Below are positions 1 to 8,057 of a stretch of DNA of 22,942 nucleotides, in pieces. The stretch comes from an uncultured Odoribacter sp. (lineage in GTDB: Bacteria; Bacteroidota; Bacteroidia; Bacteroidales; Marinifilaceae). The position numbers and the translations under genes were made by a program. Below the pieces are notes generated by a model. The model saw only the letters and a list, made by a program, of their open reading frames with translations. It did no database searches and was not told where the DNA came from. The stretch spans positions 1 through 22,942 of the forward strand of contig URJC01000005.1 of the NCBI GenBank assembly GCA_900548135.1, read 5' to 3'. Position 1 is the stretch's first letter, and the number at the start of each line of letters is the position of its first letter.

Positions 1-112
1 CCATCTGAGCAGCTTCTTCCGAATTCATCACATCATACGGCAAACAAGCCAATTCTTCACATACTTCCTGACTAGGAGTACGCAGACCTTTGAATGGTTT
101 TACTATAGCCAT
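1..112 (-). CDS. DUF1015 family protein, N-terminal fragment
   Basis: Only the first 37 codons are in the window; the gene runs off the left edge. The reverse-strand ATG at 112-110 opens a frame reading MAIVKPFKGLRTPSQEVCEE and onward. A short conserved N-terminus of the form 'P(F/L)xGLR' is what I know from DUF1015 proteins, which in Bacteroidetes commonly follow serC and serA. The function of DUF1015 is not established; it is often listed beside serine metabolism genes. The gene lies 88 bases downstream of serA on the same strand, and a strong inverted repeat sits in between (129-195). The family call rests on a short N-terminus plus gene order, so it is moderately sure. Confidence 0.6.
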   Translation of the reverse strand, partial: MAIVKPFKGLRTPSQEVCEELACLPYDVMNSEEAAQM

Positions 113-128
113 AAAAATAACAGTTTAC

Positions 129-195
129 GATAAATGATAAACGATTAACAATAATGAGATTACCATCGTTCATCATTAATCGTCCATCGTTTATC
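129..195. repeat. Imperfect hairpin between serA and the DUF1015 gene
   Basis: The arms 129-148 and 176-195 can pair. GATAAATGAT (129-138) faces ATCGTTTATC (186-195) with one G-T pair, and ACGATTAA (141-148) faces TTAATCGT (176-183) perfectly, with AA against CC in between. Nearer the loop, ATG (154-156) can also face CAT (164-166). There is no T-run directly after it on either strand, so it is not a typical intrinsic terminator. It lies 17 bases ahead of the DUF1015 start and may attenuate or stabilise the message. It may also be one of the degenerate, low-complexity intergenic repeats common in this phylum. Confidence 0.55.
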
Positions 196-200
196 AAAAA

Positions 201-1121
201 TTATTTGTTTACTTTGAATTTAGCATCTCCGTATTCCAGAAAAGCAACAATCTGACGGGCAGCAGCCAAACCGGCATTTACATTAGCTTCTTCAGTCTGA
301 GCACCCATCTTCTTCGGAGTGAAGAAATAACGGCCTTCGAACGGTACATATTCAGCAGCATTATCCGGAGCAATATCAGAAATATATTTAAAATCAGGAC
401 GATCAGCCATCAATTTCAACAATTCTTCTTCATTGATCACTTCCTTACGCGCAGTATTAATCAACACTGCTCCTTTCGGCATGCGATTCAACAATTCATA
501 ATTAATCGATTTCTTTGTCTTCTCTGTTGCCGGAATGTGTAAAGAAACATAATCACACATACCATACATTTCCTCTGCAGAATGTAAAGGAATAGCACCA
601 GCAGCTTTGATTTGTTCATCTGTCATAAACGGGTCGAAAGCATAAACTTCCATGCCAAATCCTTTAGCAATACGCCCTACGTTTTGCCCAACATTACCAT
701 AAGCATGAACACCGATTTTCTTTCCTTTCAGTTCATGTCCGGATTTACCATTATAAAAATTCCGGGCAAGGTAAACAGCCATACCAAATACTAATTCGGC
801 TACTGCATTAGAATTTTGTCCCGGAGTATTCATCGCCACCACTCCGTGTTCTGTACATGCCTGTAAATCAATATTATCATATCCGGCACCTGCCCGAACA
901 ATCACTTTCAATTTTTTCGCAGCATCAATAACTTCTTTTGTCGCCTTATCGGAACGGATAATCATGGCATCCACATCAGCAACAGCAGCAATCAATTCAG
1001 CCGGAGAAGTATATTTTTCCAACAAAGCAAGTTCATATCCCTGAGCTTCCACGATTTCGCGGATTCCATTGACAGCAACGGCTGCAAAAGGTTTATCGGT
1101 TGCAATCAGAACTTTAGTCAT
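201..1121 (-). CDS. serA: D-3-phosphoglycerate dehydrogenase (short, ACT-less, lysine-type)
   Basis: Oxidises 3-phosphoglycerate to 3-phosphohydroxypyruvate with NAD+, the first step of serine synthesis in the cytoplasm. The 306-residue protein is a D-2-hydroxyacid dehydrogenase with no C-terminal ACT or intervening domain. The substrate domain includes RAGAGYDNID and NTPGQNSNAVAE. The Rossmann segment GVHAYGNVGQNVGRIA has Ala where the usual GxGxxG has its first Gly. The catalytic arginine is R225 in INTARKEV. The position that normally holds the catalytic histidine (TPH) reads TPKKMGAQTEEA, so Lys270 replaces His. The usual catalytic Glu also has no clear equivalent near SDIAPDN. Lysine-type PGDHs are known from Bacteroides and Entamoeba, so this is a lineage feature and not decay. 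serC lies 91 bases upstream and supplies the next pathway step. Confidence 0.93.
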   Translation of the reverse strand: MTKVLIATDKPFAAVAVNGIREIVEAQGYELALLEKYTSPAELIAAVADVDAMIIRSDKATKEVIDAAKKLKVIVRAGAGYDNIDLQACTEHGVVAMNTPGQNSNAVAELVFGMAVYLARNFYNGKSGHELKGKKIGVHAYGNVGQNVGRIAKGFGMEVYAFDPFMTDEQIKAAGAIPLHSAEEMYGMCDYVSLHIPATEKTKKSINYELLNRMPKGAVLINTARKEVINEEELLKLMADRPDFKYISDIAPDNAAEYVPFEGRYFFTPKKMGAQTEEANVNAGLAAARQIVAFLEYGDAKFKVNK

Positions 1122-1212
1122 AATTTTATATTTTAAATTTCAGATCCTAAATTGCAGGTCTCAAATCATAAATCATTCATTTACAATTCAAAACCTACAA
1201 TCCAAAATACAA
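1122..1212. repeat. Degenerate roughly 14-base tandem repeats between serC and serA
   Basis: Read on the minus strand, the spacer holds consecutive units ATTTGAGACCTGCA, ATTTAGGATCTGAA and ATTTAAAATATAAA, all starting ATTT. Further GATTG/GAATTG-like units lie before them. No promoter or terminator is obvious. Such AT-rich degenerate repeats occur in intergenic spacers of Bacteroidetes; no function is claimed. Confidence 0.4.
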
Positions 1213-2292
1213 TTATTTCTTATGGGCTTTTTCAAATTCCTGCATAGCAGCAATCAAGGCGTTTACATCGTCCATTGTACAAGCATTATAAGTTGAAGCA
1301 CGGAAACCTCCAACCAGACGGTGTCCTTTTACTCCCACGATATTCTTAGATTTACAGAAATCCAGGAATTCTTTTTCCAATTCTTCATACCCTTCAGCTA
1401 ACAGGAACGGAATATTCATACGGGAACGGGAACCTTCTTCGACAACCGCACGGAACACTGTATTACGTTCAAATTCTGCATATAAAGCGTCACATCTCTC
1501 GATAGCCATTCTTTCCATAGCTTCAACGCCACCCATTTGCTTGATCCACTTCAAAGTCTGACCAACAGCAAAAATATTCAGACAAGGAGGTGTATTAAAC
1601 ATAGATCCGTTCTCAACATGAGTCTGATATTTTAACATAGTCGGAATCTTACGGTCAGCCACTACTCTATCCAGATAGTCATTACGGATAATTACAAAAG
1701 TAGCACCAGCAGGTCCCAAATTTTTCTGACAACCACCATAAATCATCATGTATTTTTTCACATCAACCGGCCGGCTGCAAATATCAGATGACATATCAGC
1801 AATCATAGGTACAGGACTATCTAAATCTTCAAATATTTCAGTCCCACGGATTGTATTATTAGAAGTAATATGCAAATAGTCTACATCAGCAGGAATTTTA
1901 AATCCTTTCGGATAATAAGTAAAATTCCGGTCTTCCGAAGAAGCAATAATTTCGACCTCACCCCATAATTTCGCTTCTGCAATAGCTTTCTTTGACCATA
2001 CCCCCGTATTCACATAAGCAGCTTTCTTTCCCAAGAAATTGTAAGGAATCATGCAAAACTGCATACTGGCCCCACCTCCCAGGAAAATAACTGTATAATT
2101 ATCCGGGATATTCAAAACTTCTTTAAACAAAGCAACGGTTTCATCATAAACAGCCTGAAAATCAGCTGAACGGTGAGACACCTCCAGAATAGACTGACCA
2201 CAATTACCCAACTCCATTACAGCTTTTGCTGTATTTTCCAAAGTCATATCCGGCAACTTGCAAGGACCTGCGTTAAAAATATGTTTTCTCAT
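1213..2292 (-). CDS. serC: Phosphoserine aminotransferase
   Basis: PLP-dependent enzyme that converts 3-phosphohydroxypyruvate and glutamate to phosphoserine and 2-oxoglutarate, the second step of serine synthesis; the family also acts on a pyridoxal-pathway intermediate. The 359 residues match the usual length. Visible marks are the N-terminal [16 protein letters not shown] (residues about 36-42), the cofactor-contact [33 protein letters not shown] and the Schiff-base lysine K190 in [12 protein letters not shown]. The C-terminus carries [11 protein letters not shown], typical of SerC. It is the first gene of a serC-serA-DUF1015 run on the minus strand. A CAAACGTT motif (2333-2340) lies 41 bases upstream of the ATG. 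Confidence 0.96.
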   Translation of the reverse strand: MRKHIFNAGPCKLPDMTLENTAKAVMELGNCGQSILEVSHRSADFQAVYDETVALFKEVLNIPDNYTVIFLGGGASMQFCMIPYNFLGKKAAYVNTGVWSKKAIAEAKLWGEVEIIASSEDRNFTYYPKGFKIPADVDYLHITSNNTIRGTEIFEDLDSPVPMIADMSSDICSRPVDVKKYMMIYGGCQKNLGPAGATFVIIRNDYLDRVVADRKIPTMLKYQTHVENGSMFNTPPCLNIFAVGQTLKWIKQMGGVEAMERMAIERCDALYAEFERNTVFRAVVEEGSRSRMNIPFLLAEGYEELEKEFLDFCKSKNIVGVKGHRLVGGFRASTYNACTMDDVNALIAAMQEFEKAHKK

Positions 2293-2332
2293 TTTGTATA
2301 ATAATTTAAGGTTATTATTTAAATTTCAGTTT

Positions 2333-2349
2333 CAAACGTTACAAATATG
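2333..2349 (-). promoter_or_regulatory. serC upstream: CAAACGTT motif next to a possible -7 element
   Basis: CAAACGTT (2333-2340) is the same octamer seen upstream of gcvT and arcC. On the minus strand it directly follows CATATTTG (2349-2342), which matches the TAnnTTTG consensus at 7 of 8 positions. The motif would therefore overlap the transcription start. No convincing -33 TTTG was seen. Weak individually; see the finding on the shared motif. Confidence 0.3.
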
Positions 2350-2448
2350 CAAAATTTACTTCAGAAAACATCATTTTTGAAGATAAATATTCGAATTTAC
2401 TTATAATTTAAAATCACGTTCCCGTTTGAATTTTATATTCTGCCAATC

Positions 2449-2480
2449 AAAAAACGGGACCCTGAAAGTCCCGCGCTATT
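2449..2480 (-). terminator. Intrinsic terminator of gcvT
   Basis: CGGGAC (2455-2460) and GTCCCG (2468-2473) form a GC-rich stem around a 7-base loop. On the minus strand it is followed by six T (2454-2449). It lies just past the gcvT stop at 2499. It separates gcvT from serC. Confidence 0.85.
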
Positions 2481-2498
2481 TTTTATGTTTTTCCAGGA

Positions 2499-3599
2499 TT
2501 AAAAGAAAGGAGTTTTTACAATTTTTGCTTTCAATGCCTTATTACGCACCCGGATAAAAATTTCAGTATCCAATTTCTGGAAACCACTTTTCACATAACC
2601 CGTACCAATTGATTTTCCGGTTAAAGGAGAAACTGTACCGGAACAAACCACTCCGATCTCATTTCCCTCCGCATCCTCTATCGGATATCCCTGACGGGCG
2701 ATCCCGCGATCTAAAATCTCAAATGGTTTCATATAACGGGTTGGTTTATCAGCTTTCAGCTTTTCATGATATTCCCGCATGATAAAATCGTTACCTGGCA
2801 CAAACTTCGTGATCCATCCTAATCCTGCTTCTATTGGAGAATGTTCATCATCTATTTCATGTCCATACAAACAAAAACCGGCTTCCAGGCGAAGAGTATC
2901 CCTGGCACCCAGACCGATCGGTTGAATACCAAATTCTTTTCCGGCTTCAAATACAGCATTCCACAATTTATCTGCATCTTCATTATAAGCATACACTTCA
3001 CAACCACCAGATCCGGTATAACCTGTTGTAGAAAAAATCACTTTATCAATTCCTGCAAAAGGGATTTCTTTGAAAGTATAATATTCCATATCTGTGATAT
3101 TCTCATCAGTCAGCTTTTGCATCGCTTTCAGCGCCAACGGACCTTGAATCGCTAACTGGCAGATACGGTCAGAGGCATTTTCTAACTCAATCCCCGGTTT
3201 CATTCCTAATTCTTCCCCATACTGAACAACCCAATTCCAATCTTTCTCTATGTTAGCTGCATTGACAACCAACAAATATTTTTCGGGACCAAACCGATAA
3301 ACCAGTAAATCGTCGACAATGCCTCCTTTATCATTAGGGAAACAGGAATATTGTACTTTGCCATCTGTCAAAACAGCCACATCATTCGTTGTTAGCTTCT
3401 GAACCAACTCAAAAGCTTTCGGACCTTTAATCCAAAATTCACCCATATGTGAAACATCAAAAACACCTAGTTTATTCCGAACGGTCAGATGTTCTTCTTT
3501 TATACCTGTACTATATTCTATCGGCATATTGTAACCTGCAAAAGGAGCCATACGGGCACCAAGTGCTTCGTGAAAATGAGTAAAAGGAGTAGTCTTCAT
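2499..3599 (-). CDS. gcvT: Aminomethyltransferase, glycine cleavage system T protein
   Basis: Transfers the aminomethyl unit from lipoylated H protein to tetrahydrofolate, giving methylene-THF and ammonia in glycine breakdown. The 366-residue length is normal. Visible marks are [15 protein letters not shown] near residues 47-61, the [13 protein letters not shown] segment that carries the conserved folate-site aspartate, the [10 protein letters not shown] loop, [20 protein letters not shown] and the C-terminal barrel with [16 protein letters not shown]. No other glycine-cleavage genes (gcvH, gcvP) are nearby. Linkage with serC and serA puts serine-glycine-one-carbon functions together, but a terminator lies between gcvT and serC, so it is its own unit. 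A perfect -7 element and a LacI-operator-like palindrome lie upstream. Confidence 0.96.
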   Translation of the reverse strand: MKTTPFTHFHEALGARMAPFAGYNMPIEYSTGIKEEHLTVRNKLGVFDVSHMGEFWIKGPKAFELVQKLTTNDVAVLTDGKVQYSCFPNDKGGIVDDLLVYRFGPEKYLLVVNAANIEKDWNWVVQYGEELGMKPGIELENASDRICQLAIQGPLALKAMQKLTDENITDMEYYTFKEIPFAGIDKVIFSTTGYTGSGGCEVYAYNEDADKLWNAVFEAGKEFGIQPIGLGARDTLRLEAGFCLYGHEIDDEHSPIEAGLGWITKFVPGNDFIMREYHEKLKADKPTRYMKPFEILDRGIARQGYPIEDAEGNEIGVVCSGTVSPLTGKSIGTGYVKSGFQKLDTEIFIRVRNKALKAKIVKTPFF

Positions 3600-3664
3600 T
3601 TTTTATTTCTATCGTTAATTTCTAATTATAATACAAAGCTTCGCCACTTCCACGCAGCAAAATT

Positions 3665-3698
3665 GCAAACGTTCGCAAACGAAAGCCTCACAAAGATA
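3665..3698 (-). promoter_or_regulatory. gcvT promoter -7 element and downstream operator-like palindrome
   Basis: TATCTTTG (minus strand, 3698-3691) is a perfect TAnnTTTG -7 element, about 92 bases before the gcvT ATG. Downstream of the predicted start, GCAAACGTTCGC (3665-3676) is a near-perfect dyad (10 of 12 positions), followed by a direct repeat of GCAAACG at 3675-3681. Its placement just after the start site would suit repression. The dyad resembles LacI-family operators; no regulator gene is in the window. Confidence 0.45.
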
Positions 3699-3886
3699 TA
3701 ATTTATATCTGTTTTCTCCTTTTGTTTCGTATTTTTTTATCCGGTGAAGTTTGTAATTTTCTTATTAAAAATATTTGGTTATTTATACTTTTTGTCATAT
3801 TTTCGACAATCTATAATATCAAATGATACTACCATAATATTAACTAAATTAAAACTAAAACTCAAACAAGTACAAAAAACGGACAA

Positions 3887-4228
3887 ATGGTTACAAAATT
3901 AACTGAACAAGCAGGATGCACCGTAGCAGAATTTATTGAACTAAAGAGATTTACCCTTGCTATCACAGAAGAAGTGAAATCGGAATTAAAACCCCTTCTC
4001 ACGCAGGCAGGGATGAAATTGATTTTAAATCTGAAACATATTGAATTTATTGACAGTAGCGGTATCGGTTGTATCATTTCGCTGGTAAAAACAGCCAAAA
4101 GCAACGGAGCTGAAATAAAGCTTTGCAATTTATCAGGAGATGTCATGGATGTTATTGAGCTACTACATCTCCAAATGATATTTGATATTGAAAAAGACGT
4201 TGAAACCAGTATCAAAAGCTTTCAATAA
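3887..4228 (+). CDS. STAS-domain protein, anti-sigma factor antagonist type
   Basis: A 113-residue stand-alone STAS domain like SpoIIAA/RsbV, cytoplasmic. In this family the unphosphorylated protein binds a partner (often an anti-sigma kinase), and phosphorylation of a conserved serine releases it. The motif IDSSGIGCIISL (residues 55-66) carries that serine (S57 or S58) at the start of a helix, followed by the usual hydrophobic pattern and a short C-terminal helix. No anti-sigma kinase, sigma factor or phosphatase is next to it, so its partner is unknown. In Bacteroidetes such lone STAS proteins may serve two-component or envelope systems instead of sigma factors. It is divergent from gcvT with a 287-base AT-rich spacer and ends at a shared terminator. 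Confidence 0.88.
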   Translation: MVTKLTEQAGCTVAEFIELKRFTLAITEEVKSELKPLLTQAGMKLILNLKHIEFIDSSGIGCIISLVKTAKSNGAEIKLCNLSGDVMDVIELLHLQMIFDIEKDVETSIKSFQ

Positions 4229-4246
4229 GCAATCATGCTGAAAATG

Positions 4247-4284
4247 AAAAAAGGACGGGCCTGCAAAAGTTGCCGTCCTTTTTT
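4247..4284. terminator. Bidirectional terminator between the STAS gene and argF
   Basis: AAAAAAGGACGG (4247-4258) and CCGTCCTTTTTT (4273-4284) are perfect 12-base complements around a 14-base loop. The A-run and T-run make it work in both directions for the converging genes ending at 4228 and 4301. Confidence 0.92.
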
Positions 4285-4300
4285 ATTTCAGGCTTCCACT

Positions 4301-5302
4301 TTAACAGCCTAATGTTGCCACCATTACCGCTTTTATAGTATGCATCCGATTTTCGGCTTCATCAAAAACAATGGAATTCGGAGACTCAAACACTTCTTCT
4401 GTCACTTCAACTCCATCCAAACCAAACTGCTCATAAACATCCTTTCCGACCTTCGTTTCCAGATTATGGTAAGCAGGCAGACAATGCATAAATTTACAAT
4501 TTTTATTTCCAGTCATTTCCATTACCCTGGCATTCACCTGATAAGGTTGCAGTATACGAATACGTTCTGCCCAAACCTCTGCTGGTTCACCCATCGATAC
4601 CCAAACGTCTGTATATAAGAAATCACATCCTTTCACACCTGCAGCCACATCATCGGTTACAGTCACAGTAGCACCTGTTTCTTTTGCAATTTCCCGGCAA
4701 GTAGCGATCAATTCTGCATCTGGTTGTAAAGCTTTCGGAGCAACAATACGGACATCCATTCCCATCTTAGCACCTCCAACCATCAATGAATTTCCCATAT
4801 TATAGCGTGCATCCCCCAGATAAGCAAAAGTGACCTGATTCAACGGCTTATCCACATGCTCAGACATTGTCAGAAAATCCGCCAGAATCTGAGTCGGATG
4901 AAATTCATTTGTCAACCCATTCCAAACCGGAACACCGGCATATTTTGCCAATTCTTCCACAATTTCCTGAGCAAATCCGCGATACTCAATACCATCATAC
5001 ATTCTACCCAACACACGGGCCGTATCTTTCATTGATTCTTTCACCCCAATCTGTGAACCTGTAGGCCCCAGATAAGTTGCATGGGCCCCTTGATCATGAG
5101 CAGCAACTTCAAATGCACAACGGGTACGGGTCGAAGTCTTTTCAAATATCAAAGCGATATTCTTACCCTTCAGGCGGGGCTGCTCAGTACCTGTATATTT
5201 TGCTTTCTTTAAATCAGCAGCCAAATTCAACAAGTATTTAATTTCTTCCGGAGTAAAATCCAGCAATTTCAAAAAATTTCTGTTTCTTAAATTAAAAGCC
5301 AT
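4301..5302 (-). CDS. argF: Ornithine carbamoyltransferase
   Basis: Catalyses carbamoyl phosphate + ornithine to citrulline + phosphate, or the reverse in arginine catabolism; cytoplasmic, trimeric family. The 333-residue protein has the carbamoyl-phosphate loop STRTR (57-61), HPTQ (135-138), the ornithine-side DVWVSMG (232-238) and HCLP (273-276). These are canonical OTC motifs. The succinylornithine carbamoyltransferase that Bacteroides uses for arginine synthesis lacks the DVWVSMG form, so this looks like a true OTC. The carbamate kinase gene lies 90 bases upstream, which favours a catabolic (arcB-like) role that makes ATP from citrulline, but no arginine deiminase gene is in the window. 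argF has its own -7 element, TACATTTG, at 5347-5340. Confidence 0.95.
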   Translation of the reverse strand: MAFNLRNRNFLKLLDFTPEEIKYLLNLAADLKKAKYTGTEQPRLKGKNIALIFEKTSTRTRCAFEVAAHDQGAHATYLGPTGSQIGVKESMKDTARVLGRMYDGIEYRGFAQEIVEELAKYAGVPVWNGLTNEFHPTQILADFLTMSEHVDKPLNQVTFAYLGDARYNMGNSLMVGGAKMGMDVRIVAPKALQPDAELIATCREIAKETGATVTVTDDVAAGVKGCDFLYTDVWVSMGEPAEVWAERIRILQPYQVNARVMEMTGNKNCKFMHCLPAYHNLETKVGKDVYEQFGLDGVEVTEEVFESPNSIVFDEAENRMHTIKAVMVATLGC

Positions 5303-5339
5303 ATCCTCTTATTTTTAAATTAATTTCCTGGTGAATGAA

Positions 5340-5347
5340 CAAATGTA
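5340..5347 (-). promoter_or_regulatory. argF -7 promoter element
   Basis: TACATTTG on the minus strand is a perfect TAnnTTTG match, 38 bases before the argF ATG, in the 90-base spacer after arcC. It suggests that argF can be transcribed separately from arcC. No clear -33 element. Confidence 0.4.
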
Positions 5348-5392
5348 TAATTAAAATTCGAAAATAAACGTCCAAATTTCCAAATTTCTCAT

Positions 5393-6352
5393 CTAATCAT
5401 AATGCATCGTGATTTTAGAACCATAATGTCTGTCTTCCAATTTTGTCGCCTCTGTAATAACAGCTTTCTGACCTCCTTTTTCAATAAAAGAAAGGCAAGC
5501 CCGGATTTTGGGAGCCATACTTCCTTCTCCGAACATACCGGCCTCCAGGTATTTTACCGTATCAGCATAATCCAAAAATTCCAATATCTCCTGGGTCGGC
5601 TTCCGGTAATCCTTATAAATATAAGGAACATCCGTCAGAATATATAACTCATCAGCTTTCACCCGACTTCCAATCATTGCCGAAGCCAGATCCTTATCAA
5701 TAACCCCTTCTATAGACTGAAGCATCCCCTGATTATCAACATAAACAGGAATCCCCCCTCCGCCACCAGTAATCACAATACTGCCAGCACGCGCCATCCG
5801 CTCTACTAATGCCGCATTTTTAAAATCCACCGGCACCGGAGAGGGTACCACACGTCTCCACCCTCCTTCCACCTTTATTTCTTCCTTAAAAATCCAGCCA
5901 TGTTCTGCTGACAATTTTTCAGCTTCTTCATGCGTATATATCTTACCAACCCGTTTGGTGGGATTTTTCAGGGCAGGATCATGTTCATCTACCACAACCT
6001 GTGAAATCATAGATACCACATGACGGGGCAAACCATATTCATGCAATATATTTCTGAGATTACGCTCAATCATATATCCAATCTGCCCCTGAGAATAGGC
6101 CACACACATATCCAGACTCATAGGAGGTAGCCCATACATTTTTACACCTGCATCATCACTCATCAGAATATTTCCAACCTGGGGACCATTTCCGTGGGTT
6201 ATAATCAAATTATAGCCATCCCGGACAAGATAAATCAAATTTTCGAGTGTCTCCCGGATATTTTGATTTTGCTCCTCCATTGTACCTCTCTGATTTCCCC
6301 GAAGAATAGCATTTCCTCCCAATGCAACAACTGCTAACTTTTTATCTTCCAT
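5393..6352 (-). CDS. arcC: Carbamate kinase
   Basis: Interconverts carbamoyl phosphate + ADP and carbamate (to ammonia and CO2) + ATP, the energy-yielding last step of arginine or citrulline fermentation. The 319-residue protein belongs to the amino acid kinase fold. Visible are the N-terminal VVALGGNAIL, the ITHGNGPQVGNILM loop near residue 52, the ITGGGGGIPV segment, the IDKDLASAMIGSRVKAD nucleotide-site region and the C-terminal KAVITEATKLED. Length and motifs are fully typical. It precedes argF on the same strand, so the two together convert citrulline and phosphate to ornithine, ammonia, CO2 and ATP. A 377-base upstream spacer carries a palindrome and a -7 element. Confidence 0.95.
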   Translation of the reverse strand: MEDKKLAVVALGGNAILRGNQRGTMEEQNQNIRETLENLIYLVRDGYNLIITHGNGPQVGNILMSDDAGVKMYGLPPMSLDMCVAYSQGQIGYMIERNLRNILHEYGLPRHVVSMISQVVVDEHDPALKNPTKRVGKIYTHEEAEKLSAEHGWIFKEEIKVEGGWRRVVPSPVPVDFKNAALVERMARAGSIVITGGGGGIPVYVDNQGMLQSIEGVIDKDLASAMIGSRVKADELYILTDVPYIYKDYRKPTQEILEFLDYADTVKYLEAGMFGEGSMAPKIRACLSFIEKGGQKAVITEATKLEDRHYGSKITMHYD

Positions 6353-6443
6353 CTTTTTGTATTTATAAATTATTCCACAAGCATAGACTCCTTACACTCA
6401 CAGACAAGGTCATTTTCTTTTCATGTTTCGAAACCTGCTCACA

Positions 6444-6451
6444 CAAATTTA
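6444..6451 (-). promoter_or_regulatory. arcC -7 promoter element
   Basis: TAAATTTG on the minus strand is a perfect TAnnTTTG match, about 90 bases before the arcC ATG. The -33 region holds only T-rich sequence. The palindrome at 6501-6510 would sit near -65 to -75 relative to this start. Confidence 0.4.
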
Positions 6452-6500
6452 GAAAATAAAGCACTCCGAAAAATAGTAAAACAATGATTTTCAGGAATCG

Positions 6501-6510
6501 CAAACGTTTG
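6501..6510. promoter_or_regulatory. Perfect palindrome CAAACGTTTG upstream of arcC
   Basis: A 10-base perfect dyad preceded by G, giving GCAAACGTTTG, close to the classical core of LacI-family operators. It shares CAAACGTT with the serC and gcvT upstream regions. The rest of the 6353-6729 spacer holds the arcC promoter, AT-rich sequence and, at 6675-6710, the def terminator; no small gene was seen there. Confidence 0.4.
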
Positions 6511-6674
6511 ATAATCAAGTGTAGGTATAATTATTCCATGGATTTTTATAATTATGCGGCGTAAAAAACGATTTTATCACAAATGAAATGATACAGCAAA
6601 AAGTAAATAATAAAAACACCGCTCTGATCAGATAACAAATGAATCATAACCCTAAAAAACAGCATCATAGCAAT

Positions 6675-6710
6675 AAAAAAGCCGGATATTGAATCCAATC
6701 TCCGGCTTTT
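6675..6710 (-). terminator. Intrinsic terminator of the ftsB-like/ruvX/def operon
   Basis: AAAAGCCGGA (6677-6686) and TCCGGCTTTT (6701-6710) pair around a 14-base loop. On the minus strand a run of six T (6680-6675) follows. It lies 20 bases past the def stop. Confidence 0.9.
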
Positions 6711-6729
6711 CAAATTTTTATTATCCTTA

Positions 6730-7284
6730 TTATTTAGGTAAAATCACCCGGTAAGGAGCTTTGAATTTTCCAAGAGCAATATTAGTAAGCTTACTTTTCA
6801 AAATTCTCTTTTTCAAAGCAGAGAGATGATCTGTAAAAAGAATTCCTTCAAGGTGATCATATTCGTGCTGAATGATCCAAGCCTTTACACCAGCATATTC
6901 TTCTTCCAATTGTTCACCTTTTTCGTTCATATAAGCAATACGAATATTATCTTTCCTCTTCACATCTTCGTGAATTCCAGGAACACTCAAACATCCTTCA
7001 TTACGGGTAACATCATTTCCCCAACGCTCAAGAATACGCGCATTGATAAATACTTTACGAAATCCCTTACAATCCGGATCGATTTCTTCAAAAGCATTCC
7101 CATCTACTGTAAAAATCCGGATATTCCGTCCTACCTGCGGAGCAGCAAGGCCAACCCCGTCTGCCTCATCCATGGTATAAAACATATCCTGGATAAACTT
7201 TTCCAAATCCGGATAGTCCATGGTAATATCTTCGGATACTTTACGCAATATGGGATGTCCATAAACAACGATTGGTAAAAACAT
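6730..7284 (-). CDS. def: Peptide deformylase
   Basis: Metalloenzyme that removes the N-formyl group from nascent proteins at the ribosome exit. All three family motifs are present in 184 residues: GVGLAAPQ (43-50), EGCLS (96-100; the cysteine is a metal ligand) and HEYDH (140-144; two histidine ligands and the catalytic glutamate). The C-terminal extension past HEYDH is of normal length for Bacteroidetes. It lies 22 bases after ruvX and ends at a strong terminator, so it is the last gene of the operon. Confidence 0.97.
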   Translation of the reverse strand: MFLPIVVYGHPILRKVSEDITMDYPDLEKFIQDMFYTMDEADGVGLAAPQVGRNIRIFTVDGNAFEEIDPDCKGFRKVFINARILERWGNDVTRNEGCLSVPGIHEDVKRKDNIRIAYMNEKGEQLEEEYAGVKAWIIQHEYDHLEGILFTDHLSALKKRILKSKLTNIALGKFKAPYRVILPK

Positions 7285-7306
7285 ATATTCAGTTCTATAT
7301 TTAAAG

Positions 7307-7732
7307 TTACAATTTCAAATTTCTCTGTTGTTCCATGTACGAAGTCAAAATAATAGTTGCACTCATGGTATCAATTAATGCTTTATCCTGACGCGTCTTT
7401 CTCTTGGCTCCTCCTTCAACCAGGGCTTTATGAGCAAGTACAGAAGTGAAACGTTCATCATACATCACAATGGGTATCTCAGGAAATTTACGTTTCAAAG
7501 CTGTCAGAAAAGGCCTAATATAGGCCATACTCTCTGAGTCCTGATTATCCATTTGTTTCGGATGTCCAACAACGAATAAATCTACTTTTTCATGTGTAAT
7601 GTAATCTTGCAAAAATTTAAAAATCTCATGGGATAACACAGTCTGCAATCCCGTAGCAATAATCCTGCATGGATCACTGACTGCCAAGCCAATTCTCTTT
7701 TTCCCGTAATCTATTGCTACTATCCTTCCCAT
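7307..7732 (-). CDS. ruvX: YqgF/RuvX family nuclease, putative pre-16S rRNA processing
   Basis: RNase H-fold protein of 141 residues. In E. coli the homologue helps mature the 5' end of 16S rRNA; it was earlier annotated as a Holliday junction resolvase. Visible are AIDYGKKRIGLAVSDP (about residues 5-20, with the first catalytic aspartate), VVGHPKQMDNQDS, the PIVMYDERFTSVLA segment with the acidic site, and KALIDTMSATIIL carrying the last aspartate. The ATG (7732-7730) starts directly after the TAA of the upstream ftsB-like gene with no spacer, so translation is probably coupled. Confidence 0.93.
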   Translation of the reverse strand: MGRIVAIDYGKKRIGLAVSDPCRIIATGLQTVLSHEIFKFLQDYITHEKVDLFVVGHPKQMDNQDSESMAYIRPFLTALKRKFPEIPIVMYDERFTSVLAHKALVEGGAKRKTRQDKALIDTMSATIILTSYMEQQRNLKL

Positions 7733-8053
7733 TTATTTATCTACAAACACGAAAATATCTTCATTCGGATTTTTCATCAAATATTGTTCCCGGGCAAACT
7801 TTTCAAGATTATCTTTATTACTAAGAAGTTCCTTCAGCTTTCGGCTATCTTCTTCTATCTTATTCTGATAATAAGCCTTTTCTTTTTTCAATGTAGTGAT
7901 CTTGCTATGTAACTGCATCTTCTCAACCAGATTATTCCGGTCAAAGAAAGCAATCCATACCAGAAAAACCAATAAAGTCACCGTATATTTATTCATAAAC
8001 TTACTGAACAAAGAACGGCGTGGAGCTATATTATTATCAGTATCTTCCATCAT
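7733..8053 (-). CDS. FtsB/DivIC-like septum formation initiator protein
   Basis: Small bitopic membrane protein of 106 residues. It has a short cytoplasmic N-terminus, one membrane helix at about residues 22-37 (YTVTLLVFLVWIAFF), then a coiled coil of about 40 residues rich in K, E and L, and the closing FAREQYLMKNPNEDIFVFV, which is the hallmark of the FtsB/DivIC family. Such proteins join the divisome with FtsL and FtsQ/DivIB. Two ATGs in tandem open the gene (8053 and 8050). A perfect -7 element ends only 4 bases before the first, so the second ATG or a leaderless start is possible. It is the first gene of the operon with ruvX and def. Confidence 0.88.
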   Translation of the reverse strand: MMEDTDNNIAPRRSLFSKFMNKYTVTLLVFLVWIAFFDRNNLVEKMQLHSKITTLKKEKAYYQNKIEEDSRKLKELLSNKDNLEKFAREQYLMKNPNEDIFVFVDK

Positions 8054-8057
8054 GTTG

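Noticed and set aside
6826..7278. A 150-codon open frame on the plus strand opposite def
   Set aside because: Shadow of the peptide deformylase gene, with low-complexity composition.
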